From: Pseudomonadota bacterium
Lineage (GTDB): Bacteria > Pseudomonadota > Gammaproteobacteria > PS1 > Pseudothioglobaceae
Length of the DNA: 6,085 nt
Assembly (NCBI GenBank): GCA_022600395.1
Contig: JAHZKM010000120.1
Coordinates: 1 to 6,085 of the forward strand
Reading direction: 5' to 3'
Numbering within the stretch: position 1 is the first letter of the stretch; each line of letters starts with the position of its first letter. A model generated the notes under the pieces. The model was not told where the DNA came from. It searched no databases and saw nothing but the letters and a program-made list of their open reading frames with translations. Shown one piece after another: positions 1 to 5,375 of the stretch. Both the position numbers and the translations under genes were made by a program.

Positions 1-383
1 GCAAAGCGTGCGCTAGAAATAGGTACAACCAATTGAGGTCCGGCAATATTGGCAATTTCATTATCTACTTGATCCAACTCTAGCTCGAAAGGCTCAGGCT
101 TTGGTACTAAATAGCCAATATCTTGCAAAAATTGTTGATAGACTTCCACATCAAACACTCCCGCATTTTCCTGATGCCATTGATCAATCTGAGACTGCAT
201 TTGATCACGTTGCAATAATAACTCTTGATTTTGCTGTGATAATTCGGCAATAATTGTAAGCAATTTAGGAAAAAATTCATCAGCCTTAATATCCAAACCT
301 GGCAAAACTTCTTGCTCTACGAATTGATACAAGCTTCGACTAACCTGAAAACCCGCTATATTTTGATACCCATCTACTAACAT
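1..383 (-). CDS. glcB: Malate synthase G, N-terminal part (cut by window edge)
   Basis: Malate synthase G condenses glyoxylate with acetyl-CoA and water to give malate and CoA, the second step of the glyoxylate shunt, in the cytoplasm. Only the first 127 residues are present and the frame stays open to base 1. The family has about 720 residues, so most of it, including the TIM-barrel active site, lies outside. The match to E. coli GlcB is recognisable from memory: FVEQEVLPG at residues 21-29, FLQDIGYLVP at 85-94 and GPQLVVP at 115-121, followed by ARFA as in the GlcB N-terminal region. This marks the G isoform rather than the shorter AceB (isoform A). The ATG at 383-381 is chosen because the alignment begins there and an AAGGAG lies 8 bases upstream. 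It overlaps the end of the RraA-like gene by 7 bases, so it is the last visible gene of the aceA operon and probably translationally coupled. The family is sure; the symbol rests on the N-terminal region only. Confidence 0.9.
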   Translation of the reverse strand, partial: MLVDGYQNIAGFQVSRSLYQFVEQEVLPGLDIKADEFFPKLLTIIAELSQQNQELLLQRDQMQSQIDQWHQENAGVFDVEVYQQFLQDIGYLVPKPEPFELELDQVDNEIANIAGPQLVVPISSARF

Positions 384-856
384 GATACTAACTCCTTAAC
401 AACAACAACTCCATCTTGATCGGCGTATAAATAATTTCCAGGAATAAAATCTACGCCAGAAAAACTCACAGGAATTGCCACTTCGCCTATGCCTTTTTTG
501 ATACTCTTTAATGGGTGTGTTCCTAGTGCACGCACACCATTTGGCATCTGATTAATAATTTCAGAGTCTCTGATAAGACCATAAACGACTATGCCAGCCC
601 AATTATTTTTAACCGCCTTTGCAGCTAATTGATCACCCAACATGGCGCAACGTTTAGAACCGCCGCCGTCCACTACCAACACTCTTCCCTGTCCATCTGT
701 ATCCAGCACTTCTCTCACCAAAGAGTTGTCTTCAAAACATTTAATTGTATGAATAGCGCCAAAAAAATCTATCTTAGCACCATAGCGACAATAGACTGGC
801 TCCAAGTACTCTACATTGGGGTGTAATTGATCTGATATGTCGCTGGTTTTTTGCAT
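377..856 (-). CDS. RraA-like class II aldolase / oxaloacetate decarboxylase
   Basis: This 159-residue protein belongs to the RraA family (E. coli RraA has 161). Some members bind and inhibit RNase E; others are metal-dependent aldolases that cleave 4-hydroxy-4-methyl-2-oxoglutarate or 4-carboxy-4-hydroxy-2-oxoadipate to pyruvate products and decarboxylate oxaloacetate. The enzymatic D-X20-R-D motif is complete: D75, then exactly 20 residues, then R96-D97. As I recall it, E. coli RraA has RQ at the last two positions, so this copy looks like the enzyme type. Other family marks are KCFEDN (39-44), LVVDGGGS (60-67), ALGTHPLKS and YADQDG near the end. The start aligns with family N-termini. There is no clear Shine-Dalgarno site, but the aceK stop lies only 5 bases upstream, so coupled translation is likely. 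Its place between aceK and glcB suggests a role in pyruvate/oxaloacetate/glyoxylate metabolism; the substrate is not shown by the sequence. Databases may call it rraA, a symbol I avoid because the function probably differs. Confidence 0.9.
   Translation of the reverse strand: MQKTSDISDQLHPNVEYLEPVYCRYGAKIDFFGAIHTIKCFEDNSLVREVLDTDGQGRVLVVDGGGSKRCAMLGDQLAAKAVKNNWAGIVVYGLIRDSEIINQMPNGVRALGTHPLKSIKKGIGEVAIPVSFSGVDFIPGNYLYADQDGVVVVKELVSC
392..397 (-). promoter_or_regulatory. Shine-Dalgarno site of glcB
   Basis: AAGGAG on the minus strand, 8 bases before the glcB ATG, lies inside the last codons of the upstream RraA-like gene. It is one of the best ribosome binding sites in the operon and supports the start at 383 despite the overlap. 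Confidence 0.7.
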
Positions 857-861
857 AAGGG

Positions 862-2616
862 TTAAATAGATTGTGAATAAATTTGAGACATTCTGTATCG
901 TTGTCGATAAGGGTAATAGTCAATAATATTGCCATTTTTAATATTATCTTGAACAGACTTCCAGTAATCGACACTCAAGAGCTTTTCATACGATTTAGCA
1001 AAAATCTTCTTGCTGTCGTTTTGATTAAACATAAATAATTTAAATTCTTCTGGAAAAACATCTTCAGGGCCTACGTAATACCAAGGTTCAGCAGCCATTT
1101 CATCTTCTTCATGCCGAGCGTCTGGAATTTTTCTAAAGACAGGCTGATCCATGGTGGTAATTTCATCATAATCATAAAAAACAACCCGATTTTGGCGCGT
1201 TACTCCAAAGTTCTTAGTGAGCATATCACCTGGGAAAATATCTGCATTAATCAGCTCATCAATCGCACGACCATAGTCATTGACAATATGCTCCAAATCT
1301 TCATTTTTAGCATTTTTCATATACAAGTTAAGCGGAATCATTTTGTTTTCCATATACAAATGCTTAATGATGAGTAGATCTCCTTCAATCATAATGCTAG
1401 AACCAACCTTACTTTTTAGCTCGTTCAGTAGCTTTTTATCTAAGTCTCGAATTGGAAAGGCAACATTAGAGAACTCCCATGTATCTGCCAGGCGTCCCAC
1501 TTTACAATGGTTTTTGACAAAGAAGTATTTATCTTTAACCTGTTGTTTAGTGGCGGTCTTAGGTGGGGCAAAATTATCATTAATCACCTTAAATACATAA
1601 GGAAACATAGGGAAGGTAAAAACAGTCATCACCATACCCTTAACCCCAGGAGCAATAATTAACTTCTCGCCAGTACTACGAGAATATTTTAAAAACCGTC
1701 GATAGAGTAAAGTTTTGCCGTGCTTGTGGAGCCCAATAGAGCTATACAATTCGGCTTTCGTTTTGCCAGGCAGAATTGATTTTAAAAAATCAACCACAGC
1801 TGCAGGATAGTCCGTATCAATAAAAAAGTACGATCTAGAAAAGCTAAAGACGATAGAAATATTATCAACATCGGTTAACAATGCATCAACATAAATGCCT
1901 GTTTTTTTATCATTTAATAAGACAATTAAAACAGGGCGGACCTGGTTGTTCTTTAAAACAACCTCGCCCACAATATAAGCAGCTTTTCTTCTAAAAAAAG
2001 TACTTTTAACCAGTTGTAATTCAAAATCCTCATCTTCTAACAAGCTAAGCTGCTTAACAAATTGCTGCTTTAAGCGAGATACATCTCGCGTTAAATCTTG
2101 ATACGGCGTTACAAAGTCTAGCTTATTGAAGAGCGATTGCAAAGTCTGCTCTAATTGAGAAGCTTTAATATAATGACTATCAATAATTGGGTCATCCATA
2201 TCAATGAAAGTTGTTGATATGGATGGCTTAACAAAAATAAAATTATTATTATAAAAACGCTTATCAAATAACAAGCAAAAGACTGAGTTATAGAACGTTT
2301 CTGCCAGTTCTGGCTGCTTATAATTTGACGTCAGATTGATATAAGCAAGCTTAGTATTAATCCAAACCTTCTCATCAAACATATCTGTATTCAGCTCTTT
2401 TTTAAGCGCAAGACAAAACTGCTTAACTTGCTTGTCATAAAAATAAAGTCGCGCTCTATAATCATCTAATAATTGCCGCCATTCACAGCGATCAAATCTA
2501 GATTTAGCTTGCACAGATGCTTGTTGAAAAACACAATAATGCTTCTCAAAACCCGCTAATATATTCTTGGCAGTAGATTCAGGCAGATTGCTTGATTGCG
2601 TGCTCATTTTCATCAT
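862..2616 (-). CDS. aceK: Isocitrate dehydrogenase kinase/phosphatase
   Basis: AceK is a bifunctional cytoplasmic enzyme that phosphorylates isocitrate dehydrogenase (inactivating it) and removes the phosphate, setting the branch between the TCA cycle and the glyoxylate shunt. The protein has 584 residues against 578 in E. coli and is collinear with it. The nucleotide-binding loop APGVKGM is at 322-328, the lysine of VFKV is K343, GRLADT carries D378, FPGDML carries D464, and FYDYDE (480-485) carries D482. These match E. coli K336, D371, D457 and D475 with a constant offset of 7, so both activities should be intact. The first half (to about residue 315) is the regulatory domain; the kinase-like fold follows. 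Three start candidates exist: ATG at 2616, 2613 and 2607. A weak GAAG at 2624-2621 is better spaced for the second (7 bases) than the first (4). It follows aceA after 68 bases and lies 5 bases before the RraA-like gene. Confidence 0.97.
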   Translation of the reverse strand: MMKMSTQSSNLPESTAKNILAGFEKHYCVFQQASVQAKSRFDRCEWRQLLDDYRARLYFYDKQVKQFCLALKKELNTDMFDEKVWINTKLAYINLTSNYKQPELAETFYNSVFCLLFDKRFYNNNFIFVKPSISTTFIDMDDPIIDSHYIKASQLEQTLQSLFNKLDFVTPYQDLTRDVSRLKQQFVKQLSLLEDEDFELQLVKSTFFRRKAAYIVGEVVLKNNQVRPVLIVLLNDKKTGIYVDALLTDVDNISIVFSFSRSYFFIDTDYPAAVVDFLKSILPGKTKAELYSSIGLHKHGKTLLYRRFLKYSRSTGEKLIIAPGVKGMVMTVFTFPMFPYVFKVINDNFAPPKTATKQQVKDKYFFVKNHCKVGRLADTWEFSNVAFPIRDLDKKLLNELKSKVGSSIMIEGDLLIIKHLYMENKMIPLNLYMKNAKNEDLEHIVNDYGRAIDELINADIFPGDMLTKNFGVTRQNRVVFYDYDEITTMDQPVFRKIPDARHEEDEMAAEPWYYVGPEDVFPEEFKLFMFNQNDSKKIFAKSYEKLLSVDYWKSVQDNIKNGNIIDYYPYRQRYRMSQIYSQSI

Positions 2617-2648
2617 ATCGCTTCATAAAGTAGTAGGCTTACATCATA

Positions 2649-2672
2649 GTATAAACCAAGCTAACTTTATAC
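2649..2672 (-). repeat. Small inverted repeat between aceA and aceK
   Basis: GTATAAA (2649-2655) and TTTATAC (2666-2672) form a perfect 7-base inverted repeat with a 10-base loop in the 68-base aceA-aceK gap. The stem is nearly all A/T and no T-run follows on the minus strand, so it is not a convincing terminator. It could mildly affect mRNA processing or lower aceK output relative to aceA, as the aceA-aceK spacer is known to do in E. coli, but in such AT-rich DNA it may be chance. Confidence 0.25.
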
Positions 2673-2684
2673 AATAATCAAGAT

Positions 2685-3989
2685 TTAGAACTGCTCTTCT
2701 TCAGTTGAGCCTGTCAACGCCGTTACTGAAGACGCACCACCTTGGATAACTGTCGTTACATCATCAAAATAACCCGCGCCCACTTCTTGTTGATGCGCTA
2801 CAAAGGTATAGCCTTTCTCTGCTGCTGCAAATTCTGGCTCTTGCACTTTCTCAACATAATGCTTCATACCTTCACCTTGAGCATACTCATGCGCAAGATC
2901 AAACATGTTATACCACATGTTGTGAATGCCTGCCAAAGTGATAAATTGATATTTGTAACCCATAGCAGCAATATCTTCTTGGAAAGAGGCGATTTGAGAA
3001 TCTGTTAAATTCTTCTTCCAGTTAAATGAAGGTGAGCAATTGTAAGCTAACAGCTGATTTGGATTTTCAGCTAATACTGCTTCTGCAAACTCACGCGCAA
3101 AACCCAAATCTGGCTTGCCAGTTTCACACCAAACCAAGTCTGCATAAGGCGCATAAGAAACACCACGTGAGATAGCCTGATCAAGACCATTTTTAACTAC
3201 GAAAAAACCTTCTGCAGTACGCTCTCCAGTGATAAATGGTTCATCAATTGGATCCACATCTGATGTAATTAATGTAGCTGCCTCTGCATCAGTACGCGCC
3301 AACAATACTGTTGGCACGCCCATAACGTCAGATGCTAATCTAGCGGCGCTTAATTTTTGAATAGCGTCTTGTGTTGGCACTAATACTTTACCACCCATAT
3401 GTCCACATTTTTTAACAGAAGCTAATTGATCTTCAAAGTGCGCAGCAGCTGCACCATTAGCAATCATATTCTTCATTAACTCATAAGCATTTAGTACACC
3501 GCCAAAACCAGCTTCTGCATCTGCTACAATTGGCAAGAAATGATCAATATACTCTTTGTCTCCGGGATTAATTCCCTTTGCATGTTGAATCTCATCAGCG
3601 CGCTTAAAGGTGTTATTAATACGACGCACCATAGTTGGCACCGAATCATAAGCGTATAAAGATTGGTCAGGATACATAGTTTCTGATGTATTACCATCAG
3701 CAGCAACTTGCCAACCTGATAAGTAGATAGCTTCAATACCTGCCTTAGCTTGCTGCATAGCTTGACCAGCAGTAATAGCACCCATACAGTTAACATAGCC
3801 TTTTTTAGAGTCACCATTGACTAAACTCCATAACTTATCGGCACCATCTTTAGCATACGTGTATTCGATCTGCTTAGATCCACGAAGTCGCACAACATCC
3901 TCTGCGCTATAAGTACGTTTAACATTCTGCCAACGTGGATTTTCAGCCCACTCTTTCTCTAATGCTTGAATTTGTTCTTGTCTAGTCAT
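2685..3989 (-). CDS. aceA: Isocitrate lyase
   Basis: Isocitrate lyase splits isocitrate into succinate and glyoxylate, the first committed step of the glyoxylate shunt, as a cytoplasmic Mg-dependent homotetramer. The protein has 434 residues, the same length as E. coli AceA, and aligns without visible gaps. The signature KKCGHMGGK runs from 193 to 201 with catalytic C195, the same number as in E. coli. Other family segments are SGWQVAAD (91-98), DAEAGFGG (157-164), HFEDQ (184-188), LARTDAEAA (230-238), WCETGKPD (287-294) and NCSPSFNW (317-324). The ATG at 3989 is supported by a GAGGAG 7 bases upstream and by the aligned N-terminus. It is the first gene of the operon, with aceK 68 bases downstream, and is transcribed away from the IclR-type gene. 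Predicted promoter boxes and candidate operators lie 80-115 bases upstream. Nothing looks broken or unusual. Confidence 0.98.
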   Translation of the reverse strand: MTRQEQIQALEKEWAENPRWQNVKRTYSAEDVVRLRGSKQIEYTYAKDGADKLWSLVNGDSKKGYVNCMGAITAGQAMQQAKAGIEAIYLSGWQVAADGNTSETMYPDQSLYAYDSVPTMVRRINNTFKRADEIQHAKGINPGDKEYIDHFLPIVADAEAGFGGVLNAYELMKNMIANGAAAAHFEDQLASVKKCGHMGGKVLVPTQDAIQKLSAARLASDVMGVPTVLLARTDAEAATLITSDVDPIDEPFITGERTAEGFFVVKNGLDQAISRGVSYAPYADLVWCETGKPDLGFAREFAEAVLAENPNQLLAYNCSPSFNWKKNLTDSQIASFQEDIAAMGYKYQFITLAGIHNMWYNMFDLAHEYAQGEGMKHYVEKVQEPEFAAAEKGYTFVAHQQEVGAGYFDDVTTVIQGGASSVTALTGSTEEEQF

Positions 3990-3996
3990 TGTCTCT

Positions 3997-4002
3997 CTCC
4001 TC
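3997..4002 (-). promoter_or_regulatory. Shine-Dalgarno site of aceA
   Basis: GAGGAG on the minus strand, 7 bases before the aceA ATG, within the purine run GAGGAGAGAGACA. It is a strong site, as expected for a highly expressed enzyme, and fixes the start at 3989. Confidence 0.8.
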
Positions 4003-4016
4003 GTTTGGATTATTGA

Positions 4017-4046
4017 TTGATTTACTTTATTGTTGAGGATTATGAT
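4017..4046 (+). promoter_or_regulatory. Possible promoter of the IclR-type regulator
   Basis: TTGATT (4017-4022), an 18-base spacer and TATGAT (4041-4046) resemble a sigma-70 promoter on the plus strand (4 of 6 and 5 of 6 consensus bases). It would start near 4053 and give a leader of about 135 bases that runs through the candidate operators, which would allow autoregulation by roadblock. Other -10-like hexamers closer to the gene (TATAAT at 4075, 4141 and 4169) lack a good -35, so the choice is uncertain. Confidence 0.3.
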
Positions 4047-4066
4047 ACTGAGATTTTAAATATTCT

Positions 4067-4101
4067 TTTCATTATATAATGTAGTATTTCACTATATGAA
4101 A
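4067..4101. promoter_or_regulatory. Candidate tandem operator for the IclR-type regulator
   Basis: TTTCATTATAT (4067-4077) and TTTCACTATAT (4087-4097) match at 10 of 11 bases and start exactly 20 bases apart, about two helical turns, so they lie on the same DNA face. The second copy is also half of an inverted repeat, TTTCA-N5-TGAAA (4087-4101), a 15-base dyad of the same overall length as the E. coli IclR box. The left copy covers the predicted aceA -10 and the right one overlaps the -35, a geometry suited to repression. IclR proteins bind as dimers or pairs of dimers. Binding by the neighbouring gene product is inferred. Confidence 0.4.
4071..4100 (-). promoter_or_regulatory. aceA: Predicted aceA promoter
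   Basis: On the minus strand TTCATA (4100-4095) is followed after 18 bases by a perfect -10 box TATAAT (4076-4071). Transcription would start near 4064, giving a 5' leader of about 75 bases before aceA. The -10 lies inside the palindrome CATTATATAATG, so a second TATAAT faces the other way at 4075-4080. Consensus-like hexamers are common in DNA this AT-rich, so the position is a prediction. Confidence 0.45.
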
Positions 4102-4111
4102 AAATTATAGT
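4091..4111. repeat. Inverted repeat ACTATA-N9-TATAGT
   Basis: ACTATA (4091-4096) and TATAGT (4106-4111) form a perfect 6-base inverted repeat with a 9-base spacer just upstream of the predicted aceA -35. It overlaps the TTTCA-N5-TGAAA dyad, so the two are alternative readings of one possible protein binding region, or chance in AT-rich DNA. Confidence 0.25.
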
Positions 4112-4188
4112 TTTTATTACTAATATATAAACATGCAAAATATAATTCCTTAATATAAAATTAATTTTTATAATACGAAAAAAAGACT

Positions 4189-4881
4189 ATGACAGGCATC
4201 AACCCTAAAGAAAAAAAAGTAACTGCGATTGAAAAGAGTCTTATTATTCTATCTATTTTTTCAATGGAGAGGCCTTCGCTAAGCTTAAAAGAGATTTGCG
4301 ACCAAGTAGGATTTAACGCCTCAACCACATACCGTATCCTACATACCTTATCAGAATATGGCTATATTAATAGAACTGCAGATAAAAACTACTGTATTGG
4401 CACAACGCCACTGTCTTTAAGTGCTATTTATCAAAAAACAAATCAACTAACCCAAATTAGCCCTGTGGTTGATCATATTCGAGATATGTGTAATGAAACC
4501 GCCTCATTTTTTATTCAACAAGATAATGATCGAATTTGTCTATATCGAGCACATTCGCGCGATATGATTAGACATAATATTGATGTTGGCACTCAATTAG
4601 AGCTTAACCGTGGTGCTTCTGGGCGAGTGATTTTGGCTTATGGTCGGCGCCTACAAGACAAGAGTGGATTTTTTAAAAATATCCGTGACAAGGGTTATTA
4701 TTTGTCAATAAATGAACATAATGCCGCTTTGTTTGCTGTTTCCAAGCCAATTCTATCTCAAGGCGGTCAGCTTATTGGTGCATTGACTATTTCAGGGCCT
4801 ATTAGTCGTTTTAACGAGGAAAGAAAACAGTACTTTTTAGACTTGCTTACTGAACAGATTGGACTGGTTAAAATTCTTTAG
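4189..4881 (+). CDS. IclR-family transcriptional regulator, divergent from aceA
   Basis: This 230-residue protein has the IclR layout. A winged helix-turn-helix occupies about residues 11-72; LSLKEICDQVGFNASTTYRILHTL is the helix-turn-helix core and the wing follows at 59-72. The effector-binding domain runs from about 85 to 228, with RGASGRVILA (141-150) and TISGPISRF (200-208). The segment ISGPISR is, as I recall, identical in E. coli IclR, the glyoxylate/pyruvate-responsive repressor of aceBAK. The protein is shorter than E. coli IclR (274), mainly through a short N-terminal tail. The ATG at 4189 leaves only about ten residues before the DNA-binding domain, and the next ATG (residue 26) would cut into it. 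There is no clear Shine-Dalgarno site, only an A-rich run, so translation may be weak. Position next to aceA makes control of the shunt operon and of itself likely. Direct orthology to iclR is not proven, so I give no symbol. Confidence 0.93.
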   Translation: MTGINPKEKKVTAIEKSLIILSIFSMERPSLSLKEICDQVGFNASTTYRILHTLSEYGYINRTADKNYCIGTTPLSLSAIYQKTNQLTQISPVVDHIRDMCNETASFFIQQDNDRICLYRAHSRDMIRHNIDVGTQLELNRGASGRVILAYGRRLQDKSGFFKNIRDKGYYLSINEHNAALFAVSKPILSQGGQLIGALTISGPISRFNEERKQYFLDLLTEQIGLVKIL

Positions 4882-4886
4882 AAATT

Positions 4887-5363
4887 TTATAAATACTCTA
4901 CACTTAAAATTTCGTAAACAATGTCACCTCTAGGGGCTTTTACTGTGACTTCATCACCCTCTTCATTGCCCATTAAAGCACTAGCAATCGGAGAATGACA
5001 TGAGATTTTATTTTTACTGATATCCGCCTCATCTTCGCCAACAATTTGATAAGTGATTTCACTATCATCTTCGATATTCATTAGACTGATTGTCGTTCCA
5101 AATACACAACGTCCATTTTGATTGAGCTTAGTTACATCAATAACTTGCATGCGTGAAAGCTTAGACTCAATTTCTTTTATTCGACCCTCACAAAAACTTT
5201 GCTCTTCTTTGGCCGCATGATATTCGGCATTTTCTTTTAAATCACCATGTGCACGAGCCGTAGCAATATCTTCCACAATACGCGGACGCTCAACATCTTT
5301 AAGTTTTAACAATTCAGCTTCTAATGCTTTAGCACCAGTGACTGTCATTGGAATATTATCCAT
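4887..5363 (-). CDS. greA: Transcript cleavage factor GreA
   Basis: GreA enters the secondary channel of RNA polymerase and stimulates cleavage of backtracked RNA, rescuing stalled elongation complexes. The protein has 158 residues, the same as E. coli. An N-terminal antiparallel coiled coil covers about residues 1-75; its tip loop [13 protein letters not shown] (39-51) carries the two catalytic acidic residues D41 and E44, both kept. The FKBP-like C-terminal domain, about 80-158, binds polymerase and ends VEYL as in E. coli. The ATG at 5363 is preceded by GAGGGG at a 5-base distance. It begins 12 bases after the carB stop, so it is very probably cotranscribed with carB. Its stop lies 5 bases from that of the convergent IclR-type gene. 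Confidence 0.97.
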   Translation of the reverse strand: MDNIPMTVTGAKALEAELLKLKDVERPRIVEDIATARAHGDLKENAEYHAAKEEQSFCEGRIKEIESKLSRMQVIDVTKLNQNGRCVFGTTISLMNIEDDSEITYQIVGEDEADISKNKISCHSPIASALMGNEEGDEVTVKAPRGDIVYEILSVEYL

Positions 5364-5368
5364 ATAAA

Positions 5369-5374
5369 CCCCTC
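5369..5374 (-). promoter_or_regulatory. Shine-Dalgarno site of greA
   Basis: GAGGGG on the minus strand, 5 bases before the greA ATG, lies in the 12-base carB-greA gap immediately after the carB stop codon. It supports the 5363 start and coupled expression with carB. Confidence 0.65.
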
Positions 5375-5375
5375 T

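Larger units (their letters stand above)
3990..4188. other. Divergent aceA / IclR-type regulator intergenic region
   Basis: These 199 bases separate the two divergent start codons and hold the only plausible control region for both. The part from about 4050 to 4180 is extremely AT-rich. It contains a 12-base palindrome CATTATATAATG (4070-4081), a 20-base-spaced direct repeat, several nested inverted repeats and predicted promoters on both strands, each listed separately. I found no tRNA, riboswitch-like structure or small gene in it. Confidence 0.85.

Noticed and set aside
629..826. Plus-strand open frames opposite the operon (also 1111-1377, 1280-1600 and 2742-3008)
   Set aside because: All are antisense to conserved coding sequence, short and without recognisable domains.
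774..974. Minus-strand open frame across the aceK / RraA-like junction
   Set aside because: It lies in another frame over two well-conserved genes, and its sequence resembles no family.
3524..3817. Open frame of 97 residues inside aceA
   Set aside because: It is an out-of-frame shadow of a highly conserved isocitrate lyase region, with no supporting start site.
4009..4025. IHF-like site AATCAATCAATAA on the minus strand near aceA
   Set aside because: It fails the TTR half of the consensus at one base and sits in a simple ATCA repeat; IHF activation of E. coli aceBAK alone does not justify the call.
3990..4188. E. coli-type IclR box TGGAAAT-N-ATTTCCA
   Set aside because: No close match was found in the intergenic region on reading both strands; only the different TTTCA-N5-TGAAA dyad is present.
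4869..4889. Bidirectional intrinsic terminator between the regulator and greA
   Set aside because: The stem is seven A/T pairs only and no proper T-run follows on either side, so it is reported as an observation and not as a terminator.
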